Below the pieces are notes generated by a model, which was not told where the DNA came from, made no database searches, and saw only the letters and a program-made list of their open reading frames with translations. From assembly GCA_964608315.1 (NCBI GenBank), contig CAZSNF010000013.1, positions 1 to 64,000 of the forward strand: a stretch of 64,000 bases of DNA. The letters run 5' to 3'. How positions within the stretch are numbered: position 1 is the first letter of the stretch; each line of letters opens with the position of its first letter. Positions 10,032 to 18,016 of this stretch are shown here, in pieces. The position numbers and the translations under genes were made by a program. Origin of the DNA: VXPQ01 sp964608315 (lineage in GTDB: Bacteria > Bacteroidota > Rhodothermia > Rhodothermales > VXPQ01).

Positions 10032-10238
10032 ATGCTCGAGCACATCGAATTTGCTGCCGTTATCGCAGGCGTCGCCTTTGCGATTGTTCGCTTCTGGAAC
10101 CTTCCGGATCGTATGGACAAGCTGGAAAATAAGCTGGAAACCGAACTCGGCGACCTGAAAGAGACCGTTCAGGGGTTGAATACCCATCTCGCCCGCATTG
10201 AAGGACACCTGTTCGGCACTGCCGCCGCCAGGGAATAG
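10032..10238 (+). CDS. Small membrane protein with coiled coil
   Basis: A 68-residue ORF with one hydrophobic segment (about residues 6-22) followed by a heptad-like charged helix (DRMDKLENKLETELGDLKETVQGLNTHLARIEGHL). The layout, a short N-terminal anchor and a cytoplasmic or periplasmic coiled coil, resembles many small inner-membrane proteins of unknown function. The start lies 15 bases downstream of a complete dispersed repeat, so transcription may depend on sequence in or beyond that element. No family is recognised. The amphipathic pattern argues for real coding. Confidence 0.6.
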   Translation: MLEHIEFAAVIAGVAFAIVRFWNLPDRMDKLENKLETELGDLKETVQGLNTHLARIEGHLFGTAAARE

Positions 10239-10319
10239 ATCGTTTACGGAACAGGCCGTACGATCACGCGACAGCAACCCGTGGCGTTATAATCAGCGCG
10301 TCCCATGGCAAACCAGTCG

Positions 10320-10967
10320 CTATCGATACTCCTCGACGCATAGCGTACGGGCGTACTGTTCCACTTCCCGGGCGTCGTTGGTGGCCGCCACCACGATGGC
10401 GCCTCGGCGGACACTGTTTTCGATAACAGCGGATATGACGCGACGGCCTTCTTCGTCGAGATGCTCGTTCGGCTCGTCCAGCAGCAGCAACGGCGGATTG
10501 GTCAGCAGCGCCGCCGCCAGTTTGACGCGCTGCGCCATGCCGGAGGAAAACGTGGCGACCCGTTCATGCATGCGGCGCGCGAGACCAACCGAGGCCAGCG
10601 CCTCTTCAATTCGCTCGCCTTCGCGCCTCAGGCTGCGCGCCCGGGCAATGAATCGCAGGTTTTCCCAGGGAGAAAACCCGACGTATACATTCACGTACGG
10701 CGCCGCTAGCCCGACATGCAACGGATGCGCTTCCTGCGACAAGGCGTCGCCGCGTACGCTGAGCAAGACGGTTCCTTCGCTTGGCGGCAGAACGCCTGCC
10801 AGTATCCGCAGCAAGGTGGACTTCCCGGACCCGTTTGCGCCAGTAACGGCAAGGCTCTCGCCCCCGGACAAGGAAAACGAAAGGTCCCGGAAAAGGAGTC
10901 GCCTGCCGAACCGGCGGGCCAGGCCGCTTGCGTTTACGACCGGCAAACTGCGCTCGGATTGGGTCAT
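10320..10967 (-). CDS. ABC transporter ATP-binding protein (CcmA-like)
   Basis: A single ABC ATPase domain of about 215 residues when read from the ATG at 10967; a TTG at 11012 would add 15 residues. Walker A is GANGSGKST, the signature is FSSGMAQRVKLA and Walker B is LLLLDEPN followed by EHLDEEG, where most homologues have a Thr after DEP. The short length and sequence style resemble CcmA, the ATPase of the haem exporter for cytochrome c maturation, but no ccmB or ccmC partner is next to it. That assignment therefore stays tentative. The genes on either side belong to other units. Confidence 0.85.
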   Translation of the reverse strand: MTQSERSLPVVNASGLARRFGRRLLFRDLSFSLSGGESLAVTGANGSGKSTLLRILAGVLPPSEGTVLLSVRGDALSQEAHPLHVGLAAPYVNVYVGFSPWENLRFIARARSLRREGERIEEALASVGLARRMHERVATFSSGMAQRVKLAAALLTNPPLLLLDEPNEHLDEEGRRVISAVIENSVRRGAIVVAATNDAREVEQYARTLCVEEYR

Positions 10968-11046
10968 GGCGGAGGGTAAAGTTTCTGCTGAGATTACGAA
11001 CGCCTTGAACAAAATATCCAGACTTTGGAAACAACGGCAGCAACGT

Positions 11047-12687
11047 TCATTTGGAGGCGTTTCTTGTCTTGAGCCGCACAGCCAGCGCCTCGCCAGCGGC
11101 GGTTCGGCGATACTGTTGCTTTCGGCTTTTTGGTTTGTCCGGGAGGGTCATTTCGATCAGACCGGCATTAAGGGCGGGGGCAAGGTATGCTTCCACGAAG
11201 TGAGATCGGTTATTGATACCCAAAGCATCCTGTAGCTGAGAACGGTTCATTTCTCCCGTGAGGAGCGCGATCAAGCGTTTAACATGTATGGTGTCATGTA
11301 TGGTGTCATGTATGGTGTCATGTATGGTTCCTTGGCCCTTCTCCTTATTTATCAGCGACTTATCATGTTGGGTATCATGTATGGCGCCATTGTCGGCCGC
11401 CGCAAGATAAGCCCGCTCATGAACCGGCAGTCGCACCAGAAACCAGGTCCGATCCTCGTCGCTCTCGAAAACCGGTTCCGGGGAGCCGTTCCGCCGCATG
11501 GCCCGAAAAATTTTCGGTACGCCGGTTGAGCGCGCCTCGGCGAGATCAAGTTCTTTCAGGAACTCGCCAATACGCCGATTGCGGTAGCGCCTGCTCACAG
11601 CCTGCCCCGTCTTGAAGTCGTTCATACGGATGGATCGGTCCGCACCGGGATAACTCAAGACCAGCAACTCTTCATGAGTGATGCGAACTTCAACCGGCTC
11701 CCGGTCCTCGTATGAGCGATGGTAAATCGCGTTCACAAGCGCCTCTTCAATGGCGCCGATGGGAAAATTCCAGAATCGCTCGGCCTCCGGTTTGTGGGGA
11801 TACTTGACAACGATTTCCTTCAGGTAATTCCGCTCAATATAACTGATCGCCTCGCCGAGAATGATGGACAACGGCCCGCGAAATTCCTTCTCCTCGAACT
11901 GATCGCCGCCCGGCCCATCGGGAAACCACACGACATCAATCTGGGTAGCCGGAAAAAACCTGTCCGGGCGTTCATTGAAAAACAGCAGACCGACGTTCTT
12001 CGGAAACATCGCCTCGGGAGGGCCACCGACGATATTCAGGCGCTTGCTCAAGTCCTCAACAGACATGTCCTTTGCTTCCGCCGCCAGTTCGCTGCCGATA
12101 TCGCGTAGAAATTCCCGCATCAGCCGGTGCGACAGGTCGTCGAGCAAAGCCGTCTGGCGATAGCGATCGTCAAAAGGTACGGTAGCCGCCAGACTCAGCA
12201 ACTCACGCTCATCCTGACCCTTCGCACGAACCGTGCTGCTATGCCTGCGAATGAAGTAGGCCCAATCATTGCGCTCCGCACTCAGATTCACTTTGGCTTT
12301 ATAGGGACGGGTTTCGCCGCCGGGCGCCCAGAGCACGAGAATGGTCCGGTCGTCGATCTCGTAGGTCCCTGTGAGCGGGTGGTAATAGGGTCGGATCGCC
12401 GAATTGCCCAGATTCAGCAGTTCCTTATGAATCCCGTCGATCAAATCCGGCGAGATGCCCTTTGGCGGCAATACAGGGCGGCCTTCGCGTTCCTCGACGC
12501 CTAGGACCACATAGCCGCCGCCGAGGTTGTGAAAGTCGTTGGCAAAGGCACAAATGGCGTGCAACACGCTCTGCGGATTCCAGCCCGCCTTGTACTCGAC
12601 GCGCTCGCCTTCAATGGTGCGCTGGCGCAGCAGGTGGTCGATATTTATAGGTAATTTGCCGGTCATCTCGTCAATATACGTTCTCAT
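11047..12687 (-). CDS. AlbA_2 (Schlafen-like) domain ATP-binding protein
   Basis: A protein of about 546 residues from the ATG at 12687 (12666 is also possible; a longer reading to 12765 would overlap the upstream gene). The N-terminal AlbA_2 domain (RTIEGERVEYKAGWNP...ICAFANDFHNLGGGYVVLGVEE) is followed by an ATPase-like C-terminal region with EEALVNAIYHRSYEDREPVEVRI, then winged-helix sequence. Family members are putative transcription regulators, some in stress or defence loci. A 12-bp tandem repeat near the 3' end encodes repeated HDTI residues. It follows the hicBA/Dph6 genes on the same strand and may belong to that operon. Confidence 0.85.
   Translation of the reverse strand: MRTYIDEMTGKLPINIDHLLRQRTIEGERVEYKAGWNPQSVLHAICAFANDFHNLGGGYVVLGVEEREGRPVLPPKGISPDLIDGIHKELLNLGNSAIRPYYHPLTGTYEIDDRTILVLWAPGGETRPYKAKVNLSAERNDWAYFIRRHSSTVRAKGQDERELLSLAATVPFDDRYRQTALLDDLSHRLMREFLRDIGSELAAEAKDMSVEDLSKRLNIVGGPPEAMFPKNVGLLFFNERPDRFFPATQIDVVWFPDGPGGDQFEEKEFRGPLSIILGEAISYIERNYLKEIVVKYPHKPEAERFWNFPIGAIEEALVNAIYHRSYEDREPVEVRITHEELLVLSYPGADRSIRMNDFKTGQAVSRRYRNRRIGEFLKELDLAEARSTGVPKIFRAMRRNGSPEPVFESDEDRTWFLVRLPVHERAYLAAADNGAIHDTQHDKSLINKEKGQGTIHDTIHDTIHDTIHVKRLIALLTGEMNRSQLQDALGINNRSHFVEAYLAPALNAGLIEMTLPDKPKSRKQQYRRTAAGEALAVRLKTRNASK
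11283..11328 (+). repeat. 12-bp tandem repeat inside the AlbA_2 gene
   Basis: CATGTATGGTGT is repeated three times, with a fourth partial unit. The unit length is a multiple of three, so copy-number change would add or remove HDTI tetrapeptides without a frameshift. A diverged copy of the unit lies at about 11365-11385. Confidence 0.85.
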
Positions 12688-12739
12688 CAACTCACAGAGA
12701 ACCGGGGCAGCGAGTTTTGCTCTGTACAGGGTTTTCCCT

Positions 12740-13426
12740 TCAAGAACCGCCGCTATCCGCAACAAGGTCGCAAAACACGAAGCGGTCCCGTTCGACTATG
12801 TCCCCGATAGATACCAGAACCGGATAGCGAAAAATGGGCCCGTCGAATACGAATGTGTGGAACTCGCCGTTTTCGCCGCACGGATCGACCTCCGCCGGAA
12901 GGTCCGCCAGAAACGCCTCGTCGAACGGATGACCGACAAACGAAGCATCCAGCGCCGCCGGGTTCACGCAAACCACGACAGCCCTGAATCCATCCGCCAC
13001 GAACTGGCGCGCGAGTTCTGCAGTGTCGCGCTTCCAGATCGGAAACAAACACTCCAGATTCCAGGCCGCCAGTTGCTCTTCGCGATAGGCCCGGAGGCCT
13101 TCAAGGAAAATGTCGCCAAAAGCCACGCGCCGGATGCCCTCGGACTGCATCCGGGCAAAGGCGAGGCCCATTTCGCGCTCGTAAACCGCATTGGAGGAGC
13201 TGGGCGGAATGGCGACTTCGGCAATCGGAATCCCGATGGCTTCCGCCTGTCGCCGCGCAAGCGTACGGCGAACGCCGTGCATGGTTACCCGGTCGTAGGG
13301 AATGGTTACCGTTGTCAGCAACTCCCTGACGACATATTTTCCGCCCCGACGAATCTCATGCAGCGCAAGCGCGCTGTCCTTGCCCCCGCTGAAGCACAGG
13401 ACGATGGATTCAGCGCTGTTGCTCAT
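12740..13426 (-). CDS. Dph6-type PP-loop ATPase (diphthine-ammonia ligase family)
   Basis: A 228-residue adenine-nucleotide alpha-hydrolase with the PP-loop SGGKDSALA near the N-terminus (residues 14-22) and the family segments GVRRTLARRQAEAIGIP and FGDIFLEGLRAYREE. Eukaryotic and archaeal relatives amidate diphthine on elongation factor 2. Bacteria lack diphthamide, so the bacterial clade must act on something else that is unknown. Its ATG overlaps the hicA stop (ATGA), so it is translationally coupled to the toxin gene. The AlbA_2 gene follows. No cysteine-rich or RNA-binding extension is present. Confidence 0.85.
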   Translation of the reverse strand: MSNSAESIVLCFSGGKDSALALHEIRRGGKYVVRELLTTVTIPYDRVTMHGVRRTLARRQAEAIGIPIAEVAIPPSSSNAVYEREMGLAFARMQSEGIRRVAFGDIFLEGLRAYREEQLAAWNLECLFPIWKRDTAELARQFVADGFRAVVVCVNPAALDASFVGHPFDEAFLADLPAEVDPCGENGEFHTFVFDGPIFRYPVLVSIGDIVERDRFVFCDLVADSGGS

Positions 13427-13656
13427 TCGAATGCCGTGCGAGGTACGCCAGACTGACGAATAATTGAAAGCAGTGTGCCGACACGCAATTTCCGATGATT
13501 CGAGACGGGTACGGTGCTGGTCGTGTCTTCCTGCGCCTTCTGCATCACGATATGGCTTCCTCGTCTTCGTACTTCAACAAATCCATGAGAAGCCAAAATC
13601 CTGCAAACCTCCCTCCCCGATAAAACCCGCAACTTAGCCAACAGAGACCTCAACAC
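13423..13656 (-). CDS. hicA: HicA family toxin (mRNA interferase)
   Basis: A HicA-like protein of up to 77 residues: GREVCRILASHGFVEVRRRGSHIVM with the conserved Gly-Ser-His active region, then VPVSNHRKLRVGTLLSIIRQSGV. HicA folds as a small dsRNA-binding domain that cleaves mRNA. The frame opens with GTG at 13656, which would overlap hicB by 23 bases. A start at a nearby TTG just before LRVLSGREV would fit the usual family length better. It is flanked by hicB (upstream) and the Dph6-type gene (downstream, ATGA overlap). The unusual order antitoxin then toxin is seen in part of this family. Confidence 0.85.
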   Translation of the reverse strand: MLRSLLAKLRVLSGREVCRILASHGFVEVRRRGSHIVMQKAQEDTTSTVPVSNHRKLRVGTLLSIIRQSGVPRTAFE

Positions 13657-13855
13657 GGGTTATATACACTTCCGCACGAAGCCGACGATCTATTTCGCTG
13701 GCGGACGCCATCTCAAAGAAAAGCCCCAGCGCCTCCCGAAGATTTTCACGCGCTTCGGCGACGCTGCTTCCCTGACTTGCAATGTCCACTTCGGGGCACA
13801 GCGCCACGTAGCCATCGGTCTCGCGTTCTATAATCGCAGTCAATTGCTTGTTCAT
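13634..13855 (-). CDS. hicB: HicB family antitoxin
   Basis: A 73-residue HicB domain protein starting at the ATG at 13855: MNKQLTAIIERETDGYVALCPEVDIASQGSS is the classic partial RNase H-like HicB fold, ending SASEIDRRLRAEVYITRVEVSVG. It lacks the C-terminal DNA-binding helix-turn-helix or ribbon domain found in longer HicB proteins, so autorepression may be weak or use another mechanism. It is the first gene of the hicB-hicA-PP-loop-AlbA_2 run. The open frame extends upstream to 14020, but that stretch has no family similarity. Confidence 0.85.
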   Translation of the reverse strand: MNKQLTAIIERETDGYVALCPEVDIASQGSSVAEARENLREALGLFFEMASASEIDRRLRAEVYITRVEVSVG

Positions 13856-14025
13856 TCTCGCCCTGGTTGATCGGTTACTGCTTTTCCGCATCGGCCCGGT
13901 TGTCTCCATGTCCCTGCGCCGGTCGCATAATCCCTTTGTTCCTTCGCCGGCCCGTGCGGCCCGCCCCTCAAAATGCAACGCGCCCGGACATAATATCGTA
14001 TCCCGGCCCGACGAATGCAACAGCC

Positions 14026-14635
14026 CTATGAATCCGACTCGCTTTGCGCATCCAGAGCCGGCTCGGTTGCCGCGACAGCGAGAACGCCCTTGGGGTTGGG
14101 TCCGTACCGGTTTTCGCCGGGCTGGCTGTCTTTGACCATGATGACCAGGAACCAGATCGACGCGACTATCGATACCACCGAGGCCATCAACGCACCCAAG
14201 CTAACAAGAGCAGCCGTGCGATCCATTACATATTCGGAAGCCGATAATCTCGCCATGCTTGAAAACGCGTTATACATGACGAGCGCCAACATTGGCCATG
14301 CAATCAAGTTAAACCAGAATAGCCACCACCCGCTGCGGCCTGTATCATGCAGGCGGCGTACGGAAATGGCAGCGTACGGAACCACATGCGCAACGACCCA
14401 AATTTGATCCAGTAAATATATTTTTACCCCCCCCCCCCGCACCTATTGGCGCTTCATAGATATAAATGTCCAATACCGCACTGATAGTCAGCATAACATA
14501 GAACCCGATCATATGGCATAAAGCAAAAAGCCAATATTCCCTTCTCCGGGCCCGCCCCCGGAATACGGCGTAATTTTTCAGGGCCTTGAGATAATATTGA
14601 GCGCCCGAAACGCACCATTGTACGACTTTGTTCAT
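14026..14635 (-). pseudogene. DUF805 membrane protein gene split by a poly-C/G tract
   Basis: Two adjoining frames together make one DUF805 protein. The upstream part (from 14635) gives LKALKNYAVFRGRARRREYWLFAL; the downstream part gives AISVRRLHDTGRSGWWLFWFNLI and DSQPGENRYGPNPKG, both DUF805 hallmarks with membrane helices. They are joined at a run of 12 C (14427-14438). Reading through the 12-base run puts the second half out of frame; a run of 11 or 14 would restore one frame of about 200 residues. This is either phase variation or a sequencing or assembly error. As written the gene is broken. Confidence 0.85.
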
Positions 14636-14677
14636 GATACCCGCAGATGTAAAGGTTCAGGAAAAACGGCCTGCCGA

Positions 14678-14714
14678 AGCCGACGATCTGTCTCGCTGGC
14701 GGACGCCGTCTTTT
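14678..14714 (-). pseudogene. Remnant of a hicB 3' end
   Basis: A stretch of about 36 bases matches the 3' part of the hicB gene at 13677-13713 with about three changes. Read on the minus strand it gives TASASETDRRLRQAV, against MASASEIDRRLRAEV in HicB. No start or upstream domain remains. It is a partial duplication or the debris of a second hicB locus. Confidence 0.6.
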
Positions 14715-14745
14715 AAGGCAAGTCCGGCGCCCCGGGTTTTCCATA

Positions 14746-14779
14746 CGCAAAAAGGGCAGGCCGGGATCCGGCCTGCCCC
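14746..14779 (-). terminator. Rho-independent terminator
   Basis: A perfect 11-bp stem (14754-14764 with 14768-14778, GGGCAGGCCGG and its complement, loop of three) is followed on the minus strand by five T. It would end transcription coming from the secreted HEAT-like gene at 14953-15303. It also insulates the DUF805 gene. Confidence 0.8.
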
Positions 14780-14952
14780 TTCGAAGCGCCTGACAAAGAC
14801 GCCTCGCGCTTGCGGGCAGCGCACCGGCAAACAATGGCTTATAACGCACCGCCTGTCTGCGCGGCGTGATACTCCGAAATCACGCCAGAAACCAGCGACC
14901 GGTATTCTGCGTCGGCCATGCCGCCAAGGTGCGCCAAATGCCGCCTGGCTCG

Positions 14953-15303
14953 TCAGGAATCGATCGACCGCAGGGCCGCGACAGCAAGACGACGGTTCGA
15001 TCTGGATTCGTCTTCCTCGGCTACTTCGGCAAGCGTTGCGGTAAGTTTGGGCAAGTCAATCTGATCGAAATCAAGCGTCGCATACACAATCACGTTCTTC
15101 AGCGTCTGGCTGCGAACCTGCGCATGCGGCGACGCAAGCGAGGCGACGATCTGCCTCGAAACCAATGCGTCGAGCACGTCGGAATGCACGGGAGCATGGT
15201 CGTTCTGGGACCATGCGGGCGCAATCGGAACGAAACCGATCGCCAGCATGGGAACGAGCAAGAAAATCGCTTTCGATTTTGCGGAGACTACATGCATGTT
15301 CAT
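14953..15303 (-). CDS. Secreted HEAT-like repeat protein
   Basis: A 116-residue protein with a cleavable signal peptide (KSKAIFLLVPMLAIGFVPIAPAWSQ). The mature part of about 80 residues is all-helical with HEAT-like spacing (VRSQTLKNVIVYATL, then RSNRRLAVAALRSI). Such proteins in Bacteroidota-type genomes often sit with anti-sigma or zf-HC2 genes, but no such gene is adjacent here. Function unknown; likely a periplasmic protein-protein adaptor. A clear intrinsic terminator lies 170 bases downstream. Confidence 0.75.
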   Translation of the reverse strand: MNMHVVSAKSKAIFLLVPMLAIGFVPIAPAWSQNDHAPVHSDVLDALVSRQIVASLASPHAQVRSQTLKNVIVYATLDFDQIDLPKLTATLAEVAEEDESRSNRRLAVAALRSIDS

Positions 15304-15438
15304 GGCAATACCTCAAGGTGAAGAGGTGATGGAAATGGTTCCGCCCAGGATGAGCACGCCCGGATTCGGGCGCTGGAACAGGTTCGTCTACGGAAGATTC
15401 CGGCGATAGTTACAGAGAATCTACCGGAGGAATTTTTC

Positions 15439-15467
15439 AGGATACTCTGATTAAATCAGAGTGTCCT
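15439..15467 (-). repeat. 29-bp mini-copy: the two terminal ends of the dispersed repeat joined
   Basis: AGGATACTCTGATT is followed directly by AAATCAGAGTGTCCT, so the two terminal inverted repeats are joined with the internal 225 bases missing. The result is a nearly perfect 29-base palindrome. It begins at the base after the TAA stop of the PH-like membrane protein gene. There is no T tract, so it is not a standard intrinsic terminator. Confidence 0.8.
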
Positions 15468-15968
15468 TTATTCGCTGAGCAGCGAAGACGCCGTCATTGC
15501 GCGGCGAATATGCTCCTCCAGTTTCTCCGGACTGTCGCTGCCCACATACAGCAAACGATCCTTGGGAAGGGTCAAAACCACGGCCTGGTTTCCGCGCGCA
15601 GTCCAGGCCTTCTTCTTGCCCATTCCGCGAATGCCCCATCCTCCGAACTCGGCGATGGGACGATAACGCACGCTTTTCAGGGACACGATGTCGGCGAAGC
15701 GCACCGACTTTTTCAGCAGAGGAATCGACCCCAGGTAGATGAGCAGGCGGGTTTCCTGCACCTGCACATTAAGGCCTGCAAAGATATACTGAATGGCCCA
15801 GCCCAGCCCCAGAAGGGCCGCCATGGCAAGGAGACGGCCCAATATGCCGGAATCCGTGTCCCATCCGAGCACAAAGGGAAGCGCCGAAGCGCCCAGCGCG
15901 CCCCATAATATCCACCCTGTCCATCGGGGCCAGGGAGAATATTCCCGATACGAAACGGATTCCACAGA
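15468..15968 (-). CDS. Membrane protein with PH-like domain
   Basis: A protein of about 167 residues when started at the second Met (MSVESVSYREYSPWPRW); the frame is open 8 codons further upstream. Two hydrophobic segments (WTGWILWGALGASALPFVLGW and ILGRLLAMAALLGLGWAIQYIFAG) lead into a soluble domain (VQVQETRLLIYLGSIPLLKKSVRFADIVSLKSVRYRP) that resembles bacterial PH-like (bPH) domains. It is probably an inner-membrane protein with the domain in the cytoplasm. No catalytic motif is visible. Its stop touches the 29-bp mini-palindrome. Function unknown. Confidence 0.75.
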   Translation of the reverse strand, partial: SVESVSYREYSPWPRWTGWILWGALGASALPFVLGWDTDSGILGRLLAMAALLGLGWAIQYIFAGLNVQVQETRLLIYLGSIPLLKKSVRFADIVSLKSVRYRPIAEFGGWGIRGMGKKKAWTARGNQAVVLTLPKDRLLYVGSDSPEKLEEHIRRAMTASSLLSE

Positions 15969-16073
15969 CATAGGCGCTGGCGAGCAAAACAAGAAAAGGA
16001 AAAATAATTATACGGAAATATCGCGTTCGGGATACAGCGGGAAGGTCATAACCCGCAACGAAAGTCGGCGTCC

Positions 16074-16931
16074 CTACTCCGCCAGACGCTCGATCGGCCC
16101 CTGCGGGCCCGTCAGGATGACGCGGCTCCAGGTGGAATCGTCGTCCCCGTCGCCGTACACCATGAAATGCCCGCCGTACGCCCCACCGTCGGGGTCGCAA
16201 TGCACGATCATCAGACTGTACTCGTCCCCCGCGGCGGGCGGCGACATCCAGCGCGGGTCGCTGACCGGAAAGAACGCATCCATGCGCACGCGGGCTTCGA
16301 GTTTGAAATCCCCGGCGCCGGTTCCCCATGGATCGAACTGCAATGCATAATCCACCATGTCGTCCGGCATCTGCGCCTCCTGATAGGTGTCCTCCGGGGT
16401 TCCGTAACGCCACCAGGCTCCGTAATCCGGCATGGACGCATCCGCTACGAAGCAAAACGCATTGTCGCCGCGTCCGAATCGTTCCGGCGCATCGTCCTGG
16501 GGCGCCTCCATGAACCAGCAGATGGAATCCTTGAACATCCAGCGGTGGGGCGCGGGGTCCGGGTCGTCCACATCGTTCACATTGTCATGCACCTCGGCGC
16601 CGAAATACAGATACGTTTCATCCCACGCCATGTAATACCGGGCGCGCAGATCGTTTTCCGGGGCGGGTTCGTCGGGCGCCTGATCCGTCAGGCGGTTGCG
16701 GGCGCCGCCGTCGTACCAGGACGCATGACGCAGGCGGTAGATATCCCACACGCCGTCATGATGGGCCGCCTCCTTCCATTCGTCGAGGTTCCCGTCGACC
16801 GCGGGAGCATCCGCAAGGTACGGCATATAGAGCGGCGGGGGATCCACCAGCGTCTGGCCCTGCGCAGACGGGACAAAAAAAGGCAGGAAGGCGACAAGGG
16901 CGATAATGGGAGCAAAAGCAAAACGGGACAT
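16074..16931 (-). CDS. Secreted CBM9-like sugar-binding protein
   Basis: A 285-residue protein with a signal peptide ending around SAQGQ. The rest is a CBM9/ethylbenzene-dehydrogenase haem-domain-like beta sandwich: APAVDGNLDEWKEAAH opening, AWDETYLYFGAEVHDN and the closing SRVILTGP are the family signature. Such domains bind glycans on the outer surface or appear as stand-alone periplasmic proteins. It lies downstream of the aldo/keto reductase, Gfo/Idh and isomerase genes on the same strand with a gap of 149 bases, so a shared role in sugar handling is likely but not proven. Confidence 0.8.
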   Translation of the reverse strand: MSRFAFAPIIALVAFLPFFVPSAQGQTLVDPPPLYMPYLADAPAVDGNLDEWKEAAHHDGVWDIYRLRHASWYDGGARNRLTDQAPDEPAPENDLRARYYMAWDETYLYFGAEVHDNVNDVDDPDPAPHRWMFKDSICWFMEAPQDDAPERFGRGDNAFCFVADASMPDYGAWWRYGTPEDTYQEAQMPDDMVDYALQFDPWGTGAGDFKLEARVRMDAFFPVSDPRWMSPPAAGDEYSLMIVHCDPDGGAYGGHFMVYGDGDDDSTWSRVILTGPQGPIERLAE

Positions 16932-17080
16932 GGTCGTAACCTCTGTAAAGAGTATGTACGGAAGTGCGGCGCCAGGTCAGTGTAAGCGGGACATCATGGC
17001 AATGCGGGCTCAGGCTACGCGCAAAGAACCATAAAACAAAATATGTCGGCAACAACAGCGGGTTTCGCGCAACGCGAATG

Positions 17081-18016
17081 TCAGCGGCAACAGCGGTCGG
17101 CGCGCGGTACGAAGGAGCGCAAATACGCCGCACTCTGACGCAGGGCCCGTTTCCGGCCCGCCAGCGAGTGTTCGTATGCGCGATCCTCCACCTCCACGCA
17201 AACCGGGCCGTCATACCCGGCGTCGGTCAACACAGAGAAAAAACGTCCCCAATCCACATCGCCGAGCCCGGGCAGCTTGGGCGTGTGATACTCAAGGGGA
17301 GTGGCGAGAATGCCTGCCTCGTCCAGCCGGTCCCGGTCCAGACGGGCATCCTTTGCATGCACGTGAAAAAGCCGGTCGGCGAACGCGCGCAAGGGACGCA
17401 GATAATCCATCTGCTGCCAGATCATATGAGACGGATCGAAATTCAGCCCGAACCGGTCGCTGGGAATATCCTCGAACATGCGGCGCCATATAGCCGGACT
17501 GTATGCAAGATTCTTGCCCCCGGGCCATTCGTCCTGCGTAAAAAGCATGGGACAGTTCTCGATGGCGATGCGCACGCCGTGCTCCTCCGCAAACGCCACG
17601 AGCGGCCTCCACACACCCAGAAACCGCGGCCATTGGTCCTCGACAGACCGGATCGGATCGCGCCCCGCGAACGTGTTCACGAGGTCTACCCCGAGCAGCG
17701 CGGCGGCGCGCACGACATTCCGGATGTGTTCGACGTACACCGCGGATTCGTCCGGGTCGGACGCGAGCGGATTGGGATAATACCCGAGCCCGCTGATTTC
17801 TATCCCCGCATCTTCGACCACCGCGCGCGCCTGCCGGGCGTCCGATTCGGAAAAATCAACCACATCGATGTGGGTAACGCCCGCGTAGCGGCGATCCGCC
17901 TTGCCCCGGGGCCAGCAAAGCAACTCCACGCAGTCGTAGCCCTCCTCTGCCGCCGTCCCGACAACGCCCTGCAGGTCAAGTTCCGCGAGAATAGCGCTTA
18001 CGAACCCGAGTTTCAT
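17081..18016 (-). CDS. AP-endonuclease-2-type sugar isomerase/epimerase
   Basis: A 311-residue TIM-barrel protein starting at MKLGFVSAILAELDLQ. Metal-binding and active-site segments include AIENCPMLF, GLNFDPSHMIWQQMDY, VHAKDARLD and GDVDWGRFF with the late CVEVED. The family covers sugar-phosphate isomerases, epimerases and keto-sugar lyases. Its ATG overlaps the stop of the Gfo/Idh gene (ATGA), a tightly coupled pair often seen for 3-keto-sugar or inositol-type catabolism. The frame stays open far upstream to 18874, but that part is antisense-like sequence within the oxidoreductase gene and is not supported. Confidence 0.9.
   Translation of the reverse strand: MKLGFVSAILAELDLQGVVGTAAEEGYDCVELLCWPRGKADRRYAGVTHIDVVDFSESDARQARAVVEDAGIEISGLGYYPNPLASDPDESAVYVEHIRNVVRAAALLGVDLVNTFAGRDPIRSVEDQWPRFLGVWRPLVAFAEEHGVRIAIENCPMLFTQDEWPGGKNLAYSPAIWRRMFEDIPSDRFGLNFDPSHMIWQQMDYLRPLRAFADRLFHVHAKDARLDRDRLDEAGILATPLEYHTPKLPGLGDVDWGRFFSVLTDAGYDGPVCVEVEDRAYEHSLAGRKRALRQSAAYLRSFVPRADRCCR

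Noticed and set aside
10320..10967. Naming the ABC ATPase ccmA outright
   Set aside because: It has a CcmA-like size but no ccmB, ccmC or other cytochrome-maturation gene beside it, so the symbol is not justified.
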